Origin: Limnoglobus roseus
GTDB lineage: Bacteria; Planctomycetota; Planctomycetia; Gemmatales; Gemmataceae
Length of the DNA stretch: 64,000 nt
Direction of reading: 5' to 3'
Assembly: GCF_008254045.1 (NCBI RefSeq)
Contig: NZ_CP042425.1
Coordinates: 2,976,001-3,040,000 of the forward strand
The notes under the pieces were generated by a model. It made no database searches and was not told the DNA's origin. It worked only from the letters and a program-made list of their open reading frames with translations. A program made the translations under genes and the position numbers. Positions 7,940 through 16,225 of this stretch are shown here, one piece after another (position 1 is the stretch's first letter; every line of letters starts with the position of its first letter).

Positions 7940-8444
7940 TCACGTTCCGATCGTTCGCTCGTGTTCCTGGAAGAAGGTGACCTCGTACTCCGTGACGTCC
8001 TCCCGCTCGTCGTCCGGAAACGTGACCGTGAACCGCCGGCCAGGGAAGTCGCGGGCCAGCTTGGCCGCCCACATCTCCCGGAGCAACCGCCCCAGGTAGA
8101 CCGCCTGCTCGGCCGTCAACTCCGGCCTCGCCGCCAGGCCCGGACCCTCGGCCCCGAACAGGTCGGCCACGTGCAGGTGATTGAGCACGGCCTCGACCGC
8201 CCGCCGGTTCCCGCCGGTCCCGGCCATCCACGCCCGGAAGTTGGCCGGATCGAGGCGGTCGGCAAGCAGTACGCACCCGTCGTGCTCGACGAACGCCGGC
8301 CAGAATTAGGTGGCCGTACGCAATGGCCTGCCCAGCACTGCCGGCGTGGGCCATCCATCCGAACGGGCACAAGTCGTCCACCCAGTCGAACGCCCGGGTC
8401 TCGGGGATGAGGCGGAACAGTCGGTCGCGGTCCCACGTCGCCAT
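7940..8444 (-). pseudogene. hypothetical gene with a frameshift near 8305
   Basis: The 5' part starts at ATG 8444 (MATWDRDRLFRLIPETRAF) and reads well to AIAYGHLI at about 8310. The 3' part reads well in another frame from FWPAFVEHDGCVLLADRLDP through an Ala-rich helical region to a C-terminus FPDDEREDVTEYEVTFFQEH at 7940. Removing one A near 8305-8308 joins the two frames cleanly. It is either a recent pseudogene or an assembly error. No known family; the C-terminal half predicts beta strands and one long helix. Confidence 0.55.
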
Positions 8445-8454
8445 CTCGATTCCT

Positions 8455-8745
8455 CTACACCGGCTTCTTCGGACGCCCCCGCTTCTTCGGCGGGTCCACG
8501 GCGGGCGGATCCGTTGCGGCACTGGCGTCGGCCCCTGCATCAGGTTCAATGCCGACGAACTCACGGCAGTCGACACCTAGCACTGCGGCGAGCTTCTCGA
8601 CCAAGTCGAAGGCAGGATTCTTCTTGATGCCGTTTTCCAGATGACTGATGTACTGCTTGGAGGTGCCGACATCATTCGCGAGTTGCTCCCGTTCAACTCC
8701 CGCTCCTTCGCGAACCTCTCTCAATTTCAGACCACTGAAGGGCAT
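8455..8745 (-). CDS. XRE-family repressor
   Basis: This encodes a 96-residue regulator with a helix-turn-helix of the Cro/CI type at residues about 5-60 (LREVREGAGVEREQLANDV, TSKQYISHLENGIKK, LVEKLAAVLGVDCREF). The C-terminal tail is Asp/Ala/Pro-rich and ends in KKRGRPKK, an AT-hook-like basic patch. ATG 8745 is chosen because the earlier TTG at 8784 would put the start inside the operator. The gene points away from the early genes, and two palindromic operators lie between them. This is the arrangement of a phage-type lysogeny repressor controlling itself and a divergent early promoter. Confidence 0.8.
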   Translation of the reverse strand: MPFSGLKLREVREGAGVEREQLANDVGTSKQYISHLENGIKKNPAFDLVEKLAAVLGVDCREFVGIEPDAGADASAATDPPAVDPPKKRGRPKKPV

Positions 8746-8765
8746 AGGGAAAATCTCGGAATAAG

Positions 8766-8806
8766 TACCCAAAGGTATTGACAAGCGAAATACCCAAAGG
8801 TACTAT
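8766..8806 (+). promoter_or_regulatory. early promoter with two palindromic operators
   Basis: TACCCAAAGGTA, a TACC/GGTA palindrome, occurs exactly at 8766-8777 and 8791-8802, 25 bases apart. Between and over them is a plus-strand promoter: TTGACA at 8778-8783, a 17-base spacer, and TACTAT at 8801-8806. The first operator abuts the -35 box and the second overlaps the -10 box, so bound repressor would block the promoter. The repressor gene lies immediately to the left on the other strand. Confidence 0.75.
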
Positions 8807-8898
8807 ACCCGTGTAGCCGACAACTAGCAACCCCACCGACTCAGCCGGAACCATGTCACCCTCCGGCCGCGTCCGGGGTGCGCCTTGAGGGTTCGACC

Positions 8899-9228
8899 AT
8901 GTGCCTTCCCGTCGCCGGTTCGCTCCCCGCCTCCAAGACGCACGCCAAGGGCCGCCGGTGGGCGTTCCTGCCGTCCGCCGACGCGACCAGCCCCAGCCTC
9001 GGCACGCTGACGATCGTGCAGTCGAAGCGGGACACGGTGAGCTATGGCATCGCCCGCGAAGAGGGGCAGGTTCTGTTCGCCAAGCTCACCGACACGGCGG
9101 AAGTGTACGGCGTGACCTGTGACCGGGCGGGCCGACCGGTGAAGTGCAACTGCAAGGGGTACTCGTTCAAAGCCACTTGCAAACACGTGGACACGGTCGA
9201 GGAGCTCAAGGCCGACGGAATCCTGTAA
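8899..9228 (+). CDS. SWIM zinc-finger small protein
   Basis: This is the first gene after the early promoter; its ATG lies about 90 bases from the predicted transcript start. The 109-residue protein ends with CNCKGYSFKATCKHVDTV, a CxCx(n)CxH SWIM zinc finger, which binds DNA or protein partners. The upstream part (WAFLPSADATSPSLGTLTI, YGIAREEGQVLFAKL) looks like a small beta domain. As the first repressed gene of the element it probably has a regulatory or replication-linked role, but the family is not named beyond the SWIM motif. Confidence 0.7.
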   Translation: MCLPVAGSLPASKTHAKGRRWAFLPSADATSPSLGTLTIVQSKRDTVSYGIAREEGQVLFAKLTDTAEVYGVTCDRAGRPVKCNCKGYSFKATCKHVDTVEELKADGIL

Positions 9229-9288
9229 CCACCCAACCCGACCCGCCGCGAGGCTCACTGAGCCGCGCGGCCCCAGGAGGATCTTGCC

Positions 9289-9432
9289 ATGAACGACCCG
9301 AAGCGGTTCGCCGCCGACCTGGCCGCCGTGCTGAAGAAGCTCGCCCGCGAGGGCGTGCGGATCACCACCGCCGACCTGCAACGGCCCCGGCCCCGCGACC
9401 GCCGCATCCGGAAGCGGACGGCGAAGAACTGA
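9289..9432 (+). CDS. small basic protein (47 aa)
   Basis: This is a short gene with a strong ribosome site, AGGAGG at 9275-9280, eight bases before the ATG. The 47-residue product has one amphipathic helix (FAADLAAVLKKLAREGV) and a very basic C-terminus (RPRPRDRRIRKRTAKN). Size and charge suggest a nucleic-acid-binding or antirepressor-type early phage protein, but nothing identifies it further. It lies 60 bases downstream of the SWIM gene on the same strand. Confidence 0.55.
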   Translation: MNDPKRFAADLAAVLKKLAREGVRITTADLQRPRPRDRRIRKRTAKN

Positions 9433-9499
9433 CGCCCGTTCCCTCCCCCTTGAGGGGGAGCGTTCCACCCACCATCCACCACCACAGGAAGTTGACGAC

Positions 9500-9934
9500 A
9501 TGGACACGACGCACGCCCCCGGCACGAACGGCCGGACCCGCCCGGCGAAGGCGAAACCGACAACGCCGGAGAAGTCGAAGGCCCGAAAGAAGCCCCGCCC
9601 GGCCGCGGGGGACGCCGGCCACGAGTTCGTGTACGCCGGGTACACCGTGGAGCGGATGGCCGCCCGGGAGGACGCTCTTCATCGCATGAAGAAGTGCCGC
9701 GGGTACAAGCAGATCCAAGAGGTCGTCGACGCCGCCCGTCTGCTCCGGTCGCTCATCGTCGACACGATCCAGAACTACGGGCCGGACTCGGCCAGCCCGA
9801 CGGCCCGGTTCCTCCGCGACTTCGGCGAGTTCGGGGACGAGGACGAGGATGTGTTCCATACCCTCCTCTCATTGGCCGTCGACCTCGACTTGAAGGTGGC
9901 CGTCCCGCTCAGCGAGATACCCGGCATCCGCTAA
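9500..9934 (+). CDS. hypothetical early protein (144 aa)
   Basis: The first 40 residues are Lys/Pro/Ala-rich and disordered. The remainder is helical (YAGYTVERMAAREDALHRMK, IQEVVDAARLLRSLIVDTI) with an acidic stretch FGDEDEDVF and a hydrophobic end. There is no signal peptide or membrane segment. It lies in the early plus-strand run after the SWIM and small basic genes. The family is not recognised. Confidence 0.55.
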   Translation: MDTTHAPGTNGRTRPAKAKPTTPEKSKARKKPRPAAGDAGHEFVYAGYTVERMAAREDALHRMKKCRGYKQIQEVVDAARLLRSLIVDTIQNYGPDSASPTARFLRDFGEFGDEDEDVFHTLLSLAVDLDLKVAVPLSEIPGIR

Positions 9935-10123
9935 CCGCATGGCCGGTCGGAAGCGTTTACCATGCCACGTCCCGACCGGCGTTGTGATGGCGTGGGCCTG
10001 ACGAGGAACGCCCAAACGGGCGACTGCAACCGACCCGCTGGCCGACCGTTCGAGTGACGGCGGACGGTACGCCCGCGGGTCGGCGTTTTCACAACCCCTT
10101 TCCTACCCCCGGGAGTCAGTTAC

Positions 10124-10348
10124 ATGGCGGCGAGTGACCCGTTGAAGCCTAGTGAGGTCGCACGGCGGCTGCGCGTGTCCGAGGAAACGGTTCGCTCAAT
10201 GCTCCGCAACGGCGAGTTGACCTCGTTCAAGGTCCGGTCGCAATGGCGAGTCAGGGTCGCCGATCTGGAGGCGTACATGAACCGCCGAGCCGATCCGCCC
10301 GCAGACGATTCCGGCACCGCCCCTGACATCATCCCCGTTACGGAGTAA
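10124..10348 (+). CDS. excisionase/MerR-type helix-turn-helix protein
   Basis: This encodes 74 residues. Residues 8-55 are a HTH_17-type winged helix (LKPSEVARRLRVSEETVRSM then ELTSFKVRSQWRVRVADLEAYM), the fold of excisionases and similar DNA-bending proteins. The tail is acidic and proline-rich. In an element with a tyrosine integrase, such a protein is the natural candidate for the recombination directionality factor, but the same fold is used in many small regulators. The next gene starts five bases after this stop, so the pair is probably coupled. Confidence 0.7.
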   Translation: MAASDPLKPSEVARRLRVSEETVRSMLRNGELTSFKVRSQWRVRVADLEAYMNRRADPPADDSGTAPDIIPVTE

Positions 10349-10352
10349 TCCC

Positions 10353-11285
10353 ATGCCTGACCCCGTGAAGGTGGCGATCTCGGACCTGGTGCGCGACGAA
10401 CGGTTGCGGTTCCGCGACACATACAGTTCCTCGCTCGCCGAGACGGTTGAGCGATATGCTGAGGCGATGGTGGACTACGGCACGACCTGGGGCGAGTTCC
10501 CGCCCCTGGTCGCCGTGTGGCTCACGGAGCCGCACGAGTGGGCCGAGGAAGTGCCCGACGGGGACGGTCGGTACGCGAAGCTCACGCGGCTCCCGAAGTC
10601 GTACCCGGCCAACGCCCTGATCCTCGCCGAGGGGTTCACGCGCTGTGCTGCCGCCGACGTGGCCGGCGTTGTCTCGGCCCCCGCGGTCATCCACCCGGGC
10701 ACGTGGGCGGACGCCGAACGGCTAGCGTGGGGGGCCAATAGCCGGCATGGGCGACCGCGGAGTTCCGCCGAGACTGCCCGCGTCCTCGACAGCATCTTGA
10801 GCCGGCCGGAGTACCGGGCCGCGACCGGCAGCGAGTTGGCCAAACTGGCGTGCTGCTCCAAAGCAACCGCGAATCGGCACCGAAAGGCCCGGAACGAGAA
10901 ACTGTCGACCAGCGCACCGGATGGCGTCGGTTCCGTTCCGGAGACGCCCGGCGTGGCGACGGCCGCCAGCGCACCCGTAGACGCCCGCGGGTATGCGATC
11001 CCGCCCCGGCTACACGCCCACTTCGCCGGGGTGCCGGCGGCCCGGAGACTCACGGGACAGTTGCGCGACACGGCGGCCAAGTTGTCGAAGCTGGCCAACG
11101 TCGGCGGCCGGGAGGTCCACCCGTCCTTCGCCCTGGTGGACGTGGAAGCGGCCGTCGCCGACGTGCTGAAGGCCGTGGCGTGGGTGGAGAGCATGCTACC
11201 CGCCGAGTCGTGCCGCTCGTGCCACGGGGACGGGTGCGTGAGTTGTGACCACCGCGGGTACCTGACGGCGGCCGCGGCTCGGTGA
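10353..11285 (+). CDS. ParB-like protein with C-terminal zinc knuckles
   Basis: This encodes 310 residues. The N-terminal 120 resemble a ParB/sulfiredoxin-fold domain (VAISDLVRDERLRFRDTY, LVAVWLTEP, ALILAEGFTRCAAADVAGV). Residues about 145-180 hold a helix-turn-helix (ATGSELAKLACCSKATANRH). The extreme C-terminus has CRSCHGDGCVSCDHRGYL, a DnaJ-like CxxC-xGx-CxxC zinc site. Such proteins in phages and plasmids act in DNA binding, partition or nuclease roles. The canonical ParB GxxRR box is weak, so the assignment is to the fold, not to partition. It is directly downstream of the excisionase-like gene. Confidence 0.6.
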   Translation: MPDPVKVAISDLVRDERLRFRDTYSSSLAETVERYAEAMVDYGTTWGEFPPLVAVWLTEPHEWAEEVPDGDGRYAKLTRLPKSYPANALILAEGFTRCAAADVAGVVSAPAVIHPGTWADAERLAWGANSRHGRPRSSAETARVLDSILSRPEYRAATGSELAKLACCSKATANRHRKARNEKLSTSAPDGVGSVPETPGVATAASAPVDARGYAIPPRLHAHFAGVPAARRLTGQLRDTAAKLSKLANVGGREVHPSFALVDVEAAVADVLKAVAWVESMLPAESCRSCHGDGCVSCDHRGYLTAAAAR

Positions 11286-11498
11286 GCCGATAAACATCCG
11301 CGGCGGGGTGCCTGGAAAAGCGATCGGCCGCCACGTCCTTCGGCGTGGTGCCGCGGTCGCAAGCCCGGTGAGAGATCCGCACAACGCCGGAATCGTGAGA
11401 CTCGCGATCCTTCCCGACGGCAACGCTTTCCGACGCCGTCACGCCCTCCCCGCCTCATCACCCAAGCCGGTACAACAACCGCACCGGAGGGCGGGGCG

Positions 11499-12212
11499 AT
11501 GACGGAAGCGGAGTGGGTACGGGCGACCGGCACGGACGAGTTGTTAGACCTACTCCATTTGCCCGTGCCGGGGCGAAAGATGCGCCTCGCCGGGTGCGCG
11601 TGCGGCCGCCGGGTATCCCCCTCCCTGGCCACGCCCCTTTTCGACGACCTGTTGACCGCGGCGGAGAGGGTCGCCGATGGGCAACTGACGCAAGGCGACC
11701 TTTCCCCGCTCATCCATTCGACTCAACAACTGGTCGATCAAGACCCGCCACCCTTCTTCCAGTACGCGGTGGGCGGGATCGGGTTCGCCGCCGTGCACCT
11801 CGTGGACCGCCGTTACTTCCAGCACGGCCTGTCCCTCTTGGCGAATGCCGCGGCCTACCGCGTCGCCCCCGCCACGAGCGACCCCGAACTTAACGATGGC
11901 CGGAGGATGCGCAGCGATCCGGCGTGGCATGAAGCGTGGGCCGCCGAGCAGTCCGCACAAGTCGCACTCCTCCGCGACGTCTTCGGCAACCCGTTCCGCA
12001 CCGTGAACTTCGACCCCGCTTGGCTCACCCCCACCGCCGTCGGCCTCGCGGAAGCCATCTACGCCGACCGCGCGTTCGACCGCCTGCCGATCCTCGCGGA
12101 TTCGCTGCAAGACGCCGGGTGCGAGGACGAAGCGATTCTGGGCCACTGCCGGGGGGACGGGGTTCACGTGCGAGGGTGCTGGGTCTTGGACGGAGTACTC
12201 GGGAATGGGTGA
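11499..12212 (+). CDS. MTEAEW-family Gemmataceae protein, copy 1 (237 aa)
   Basis: This protein opens MTEAEWVRATGTDELLDLL and ends with conserved blocks: VFGNPFR, FDPAWLTPTAVGLAEAIY, RAFDRLPILADSLQDAGC and GVHVRGCWVLDGVLG. The same plan is found in the paralogue at 16226-16906. This short uncharacterised family is abundant in Gemmata-type genomes; no activity is known to me. The middle part diverges between the two copies. The ATG follows a GGAGGG ribosome site, and the 20 bases before it closely match those before copy 2. Confidence 0.65.
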   Translation: MTEAEWVRATGTDELLDLLHLPVPGRKMRLAGCACGRRVSPSLATPLFDDLLTAAERVADGQLTQGDLSPLIHSTQQLVDQDPPPFFQYAVGGIGFAAVHLVDRRYFQHGLSLLANAAAYRVAPATSDPELNDGRRMRSDPAWHEAWAAEQSAQVALLRDVFGNPFRTVNFDPAWLTPTAVGLAEAIYADRAFDRLPILADSLQDAGCEDEAILGHCRGDGVHVRGCWVLDGVLGNG

Positions 12213-12240
12213 GGGAGGCGAAAATGATGGGAGGAATCGG

Positions 12241-12621
12241 GTGTTGAAGGTAAAAATCGTGCTCGGTTGGTCAACCCTGGTGACCGCGTTAAGTCTCGTT
12301 GTGGCATCTCCGTCCTCCGCCGGTTACCCCGAGGACTTCGACGAGAGACTTCGCCAGACGGTTCGCATTGATGCCGAACTGAACGGCCTGGCCCTCAAGG
12401 ATCTCATCACGCAACTTGAACACGACCACGCCGGGTTGAAGTTCGTTGTGGCCGAATCTCTTGAGAGAGATGACGATGGCGTATTGGATCGGAAGTTCAC
12501 GCTCAAGCATCTGGTCGAAGGCTGTCCCGTGCAGGAAGCCCTCAACTTCTCGATGGGGAACCTGGGACTAAAATTCGTCGTCCGCGACGGGTATGTCGAG
12601 ATCCGAGGCGGCGGCTCGTAA
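12241..12621 (+). CDS. exported STN-like small protein
   Basis: The GTG start at 12241 follows GGAGG by eight bases and gives a signal peptide (KVKIVLGWSTLVTALSLVV, cleavage near PSSAG). The mature part reads LNGLALKDLITQLEHDHAGL, LDRKFTLKHLVEGCPVQEAL and LGLKFVVRDGYVEIRGGG. This is the alpha/beta pattern of the secretin and TonB short N-terminal (STN) domain, as also seen in stand-alone planctomycete proteins. It probably works in the periplasm as a binding module. It begins 28 bases after the MTEAEW gene and may share its transcript. Confidence 0.55.
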   Translation: MLKVKIVLGWSTLVTALSLVVASPSSAGYPEDFDERLRQTVRIDAELNGLALKDLITQLEHDHAGLKFVVAESLERDDDGVLDRKFTLKHLVEGCPVQEALNFSMGNLGLKFVVRDGYVEIRGGGS

Positions 12622-12654
12622 CGCTCATTGAGCATATCCACTGGGCAATGGCAC

Positions 12655-12772
12655 GAAGTCCGGCGCGTCCCGTAAGCCGACGGAGATCATCCAGCAACCC
12701 GCCTCGCGGGTGTACTATGAAAGCCTGACCTACGAGCAGTTAGAGCGACTGGATGCCCTGGCAGTGAGATGA
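12655..12772 (+). other. possible gene remnant
   Basis: A plus-strand frame ending in TGA at 12770-12772 reads TEIIQQPASRVYYESLTYEQ then LERLDALAVR, which has protein-like composition unlike the surrounding noncoding frames. No start codon or upstream continuation is found. It may be the 3' end of a deleted gene. Confidence 0.2.
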
Positions 12773-12909
12773 ACTCGATCATGGCGTGCGCGACGGGTAC
12801 GGCGCCGCCCACGTCCGGCGCGGCGTGAGAGTGGCCAGCGGTTGCGCGGGTTCGGCAGCCGGCGGCTCCAGCGCGAGATCTCTGCCGCTCTTCGCGGGGA
12901 CGTGAGACA

Positions 12910-13419
12910 ATGGGGAACCGGAAGGCACGTGAGCACCTCCTACGTCGCGAACACGAGGTCGCCTGGGAGCGGGCCAGGACTGAGGAACGATCCGCGTCCG
13001 TGGACGTACACGGCCGGGGGATTGGCCATCGGCGAATCCAGTTGGTCCGACGCCCAGCCTTCGAGGAAGGGGCGGCGTGGGAGATCCGGCAGCAAGCGGA
13101 AGGGTGGCGGGCGTTCCGTTCTCGCGTCGTCGGCGGCTCGTGGCCGGATGTCCGGCTCGTCGGATACGACCCGTTGAAAGTGGACTCGGCCCCGCTGGAA
13201 GGGTTCTTCATCCGACTCGCCGCGTTAAGCGTTCCGGTCAGCCCCCTCAACGGGAGGGCTGGAGTCGACGGAACGAGTTTCCAGCTCGCTGCGTTCGACC
13301 TGTTCTGCGAGTGGCGGGTCTCTTGGTGGGAGGAACCGCCGCCCCAATGGGAGGGGTTCGGAAGAATCGCAACCGAGATGGTGGCCCTATTCGCCACTGC
13401 CGAAATCGACTGCAACTGA
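12910..13419 (+). CDS. hypothetical protein (169 aa)
   Basis: This is a soluble protein with a basic N-terminal helix (REHLLRREHEVAWERARTEE), then a mixed alpha/beta body with many aromatic residues (YDPLKVDSAPLEGFFIRLAA, LFCEWRVSWWEEPPPQW). The C-terminus is a helix (IATEMVALFATAEI). The sequence style matches uncharacterised Gemmataceae proteins that appear near MTEAEW genes; I know no function. The start is the first ATG in a well-behaved frame. Confidence 0.5.
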   Translation: MGNRKAREHLLRREHEVAWERARTEERSASVDVHGRGIGHRRIQLVRRPAFEEGAAWEIRQQAEGWRAFRSRVVGGSWPDVRLVGYDPLKVDSAPLEGFFIRLAALSVPVSPLNGRAGVDGTSFQLAAFDLFCEWRVSWWEEPPPQWEGFGRIATEMVALFATAEIDCN

Positions 13420-13585
13420 CCCGCTAAACACTTACCCCTGGGGGAACGTGAGGGCGTGCCGAGTCCGGGCTGAGAGATTCGTGGGAAGTCATCGAGCGGG
13501 CACGCCGGAGCCAACTGGCCAGTTGAATTCACGACACCTTACGAAATGGCAGATGGCCACTCGTTCGCTTGCAGCCCATCAGCGA

Positions 13586-14275
13586 TTACTCTTCCTCCTG
13601 ATCGACGCACCGCCAGAGCAGCTGACCCCTCTCGCTCCCACAGGCCTTGCAGTGCCAGCCGGTCACCCGCTTGGGTCGGCGGTGACGGTCGAAGGCCTTC
13701 GAGCAGCCAGGGCACACGGCCTGCCACCGGCCCTTCGGCATCGCGACGTGCTGGCCGTAACACCGCTCGGGCCGAGCGCCGATTTCGACGCACTTGGCCC
13801 TCCACACGGCGTCGTGCCCGTGGTCGTGGCCGACGAGCGCGTGGGCAAGCTCGTGCAGGATGGTGTCGAGTATCTCGTCTGCGGAGTTGTGCGCGATGAA
13901 GTGGCGAGACAACTCGATTCGCCCAGGCCGCGTGCGAGTGGGGTAACGACACACGCCGGCCCGCCGGACGTTCGAATTGAACCCGAACTGCCAGCCGATC
14001 AACCCGTGCTGTTTCATCCGTCCTTCCGCCAGTTCCCGGACGCGGGCAAGCGCTTCGGGTTCCCGACGGCGAGAGACCACGGGAACTTCATCCGGAAGAG
14101 GTGGGAGCGTGAAACCCGCCTTTCGACCGGCGACGGCGCGGGCAATGACGGCCCAACGCGGGAACACGCCACCGACCGCCTCACCCACCTTCTCAACCAC
14201 CTCGGCCACCGAGCGGGCAGCCCGCCACCATGCCGCGAACTGGTCATCCGGGACCGGCTTCATCCCTTCCCCCAT
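13586..14275 (-). CDS. SprT-like zinc metalloprotease
   Basis: This encodes 229 residues. The C-terminal domain has the catalytic motif in ILDTILHELAHALVGHDHGH (HExxH with a downstream His), then DAVWRAKC, followed by a zinc ribbon built from CPGC and CKAC. This is the SprT/Spartan arrangement; Spartan family proteases degrade proteins crosslinked to DNA. The N-terminal 70 residues include a possible helix-turn-helix (VAEVVEKVGEAVGGVFPRWA) that may contact DNA. It is the only minus-strand gene between 9 and 15 kb of the element, so it is probably a cargo gene with its own promoter. Confidence 0.7.
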   Translation of the reverse strand: MGEGMKPVPDDQFAAWWRAARSVAEVVEKVGEAVGGVFPRWAVIARAVAGRKAGFTLPPLPDEVPVVSRRREPEALARVRELAEGRMKQHGLIGWQFGFNSNVRRAGVCRYPTRTRPGRIELSRHFIAHNSADEILDTILHELAHALVGHDHGHDAVWRAKCVEIGARPERCYGQHVAMPKGRWQAVCPGCSKAFDRHRRPKRVTGWHCKACGSERGQLLWRCVDQEEE

Positions 14276-14644
14276 GCTTCATTGTGACTCTGGCCCGTTC
14301 AATCACTGTAGATTCTCAAAATTGCGATTGAAGATGAATTTTCACCTGTTACATTACTCTCTCACTCTTGTGACCCGGCGACGGGGTACGGGCGGTCCAT
14401 CCGCTCGCAGTCGTGCCCAGCGGTGAGTGGCTGTCGTTTCCCAATCATGTTAACGACTAACCGCCGCAGCCTGCACCGGCCCCACTTCCTTGTCGACTGG
14501 TGAGCGGGACGTGCCTTGAGGGCCTGGCCTACGTCAACGGCGAACCCTCAATCTTTTATCCCCGCCCTAACACCTGCAAAGTCAAAGGATTGCGGTAGAC
14601 CGCGGGTTTTGCGTGAGCCATCCTTTGGATTTGGGTGGTGTCGC
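14276..14644. other. intergenic stretch with no gene seen
   Basis: This lies between the divergent SprT-like gene and the 119-aa gene. It is more AT-rich than its neighbours around 14300-14360, which fits promoters for both. I see no clear -35/-10 pair and no coding frame. Confidence 0.4.
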
Positions 14645-15001
14645 ATGCTGGAAAGCCATCGGGAAACGATCGAAGTCGGGTTCAATCAGGCGTTGCTCGC
14701 CCGTCATGCGTGGGAGCGGTTTCATCTCAGACTCGCCGCCGCCCAAACGCTCGAAGATGCCTTGGCCGTCGTCCGCGAGGCGACACCCGTGGGCTCACCG
14801 AGCTACTCCTTCTACGTCAACCTGGCCGAGTTCTTGCGGACGTGGGAGCCGCCGCAACACGCGCGGCCGGAAGAATTGAAGGCATACGCCGAACTGGTCG
14901 GCCGGTTGGTCGCCGCGCGAGCAATCACGCCCGAGGCCGGTGAACTCATCACGGCGTCACTCGCCCGGGGAATGGAAGCCGCACGCGGCCGCTCGGAGTA
15001 G
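14645..15001 (+). CDS. hypothetical protein (118 aa)
   Basis: This is a compact, mostly helical soluble protein (NQALLARHAWERFHLRLAAA, LEDALAVVREATPV, EELKAYAELVGRLVAARAIT). ATG 14645 is used because the frame before it reads as noncoding. No motif or family is recognised. Neighbours are unrelated and transcribed in mixed directions, so no operon context helps. Confidence 0.45.
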   Translation: MLESHRETIEVGFNQALLARHAWERFHLRLAAAQTLEDALAVVREATPVGSPSYSFYVNLAEFLRTWEPPQHARPEELKAYAELVGRLVAARAITPEAGELITASLARGMEAARGRSE

Positions 15002-15109
15002 CGTTGTGCGTTGCGGCGTTGGGCTCCGGTAGTTTGTCGGTTCAGAGACGAGCGAATGGGGGTGACGACACGCACCGCGCTGGCCCGTTACCCGTGACTC
15101 GTTCGCGAT

Positions 15110-15859
15110 TCACGAGCATTTTGCTAGTGGCCCGGCCGGGCAGCACAGATCGGCCTTGCCGTGCCACTCGTGGTCGATCCCTCGCATGAGCAGCGCGCAA
15201 TCGAACGCGACGCTCCCGGCCGGGAACCGCGCCCGGTCGCCGAAGAAGCTCGACGTGACGGAGCGAACCTCTAACGGCTCGACGCGCCACCCGTCGCACT
15301 TCAGTTCCAACCCCTGGAACCGACCGGGCTGGCCCGTGGCCGAGTAGCCGAGTGCGCCACGCTCGAAGAACGCCGACGCCTCCGCGGTTGAACCGAAGAT
15401 CGATTCCCCGGGCAGTTCGCCGGCCACGTCCGCCACGATCCCCACGTTCGTCGCGCCGTCGTCACCGCGCGCCTGAACCTCGACGCGCGTACCCGTTTCC
15501 CGGACCGTGAACGCGGCATGGTGGTGCACCCCGGGGAAGATCCGCCCGCCGGCCAAGTGGTTCAGCCAGGAACTCGTGTCGCGGCGGGGGATGTACACGC
15601 CCTCGCGCGTCGCACCGCCCTCGTCCCACTCGACGGCGAACCGGTGGGCGGCGTTCTCCGACCCGATCCCCAGCCACGCGGGCAGGAGCTTCGGGCGGAC
15701 GGAACGCAAGCGGATGAGGCAGATGCCGCCGATCGCGTAGCCGCGGTGGAGCTTGGGGCGGAAGGGAGGCGGGAGGATGGGGGCGACGACGTCCGGCGCG
15801 ATCCGGTAGTTCGCCAGGATGCGGCGGTCGATCACACCGCGGATGGCCGGGATTCTCAC
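15110..15859 (-). CDS. DUF2071 family protein
   Basis: This encodes 249 residues matching the DUF2071 (YqjF-like) plan: LANYRIAPDVVAPILPPPFR near the start, GYAIGGICLIRLRSVRP, a central beta sheet (HHHAAFTVRETGTRVEVQAR) and a C-terminal stretch around VEPLEVRSVTSSFF. The fold is related to acetoacetate decarboxylase-like barrels, but no catalytic lysine is established for this group. It is inside the element as cargo; another, diverged DUF2071 gene is at 61313-62002 in the chromosome. The last residues (CCPAGPLAKCS) are unusual and may be a slightly altered C-terminus. Confidence 0.7.
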   Translation of the reverse strand: MRIPAIRGVIDRRILANYRIAPDVVAPILPPPFRPKLHRGYAIGGICLIRLRSVRPKLLPAWLGIGSENAAHRFAVEWDEGGATREGVYIPRRDTSSWLNHLAGGRIFPGVHHHAAFTVRETGTRVEVQARGDDGATNVGIVADVAGELPGESIFGSTAEASAFFERGALGYSATGQPGRFQGLELKCDGWRVEPLEVRSVTSSFFGDRARFPAGSVAFDCALLMRGIDHEWHGKADLCCPAGPLAKCS

Positions 15860-15962
15860 GACGCGCCCTCGTCAGGCGGGCAGAAGTTCCGCCCCTTGAA
15901 GAACCGTCAAACTGGTGTGGTGTTAACGGCCTCGCCGAACCTGCTCGCCGCGAGCAACTGGC

Positions 15963-16166
15963 CAGCCCCTGGGGCGTTACCGTTTCGCGGTCGAATCCAA
16001 CGGTCAGGGCACCGGGGTGTGCATCGTGCCGATCGGGGTCGGCGACAGTGGGGCAAAGTTCTTCCAGGCGATGAAGCGGAACGCCGCCCCGGCTTCGCCG
16101 ACCATTTCCGACATGGCGGGCGTGCTGCCGTTCCCCGACCGAGTCGGCGGCCCCGGCGGCATTTGA
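15963..16166 (+). pseudogene. possible 3' gene remnant
   Basis: The region between the DUF2071 gene and MTEAEW copy 2 (15860-16225) holds only a plus-strand frame reading LGRYRFAVESNGQGTGVCIV and PIGVGDSGAKFFQAMKR before TGA at 16164-16166. The composition is protein-like but no start is present. It is most likely the tail of a gene broken by rearrangement. Confidence 0.25.
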
Positions 16167-16225
16167 GCTCGTCCGGACGGCTGAGCAAACCCATCCGCTA
16201 CAACAATCGCACCGGAGGGCGGCCG

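Noticed and set aside
8116..8436. Separate minus-strand gene of 106 aa
   Set aside because: The translation is Pro/Arg-rich, and the region is better explained by the frameshifted gene 7940-8444.
10353..11285. Partition system (ParB) for a plasmid-like element
   Set aside because: No ParA gene is adjacent and the GxxRR box is weak, so only a ParB-like fold is claimed.
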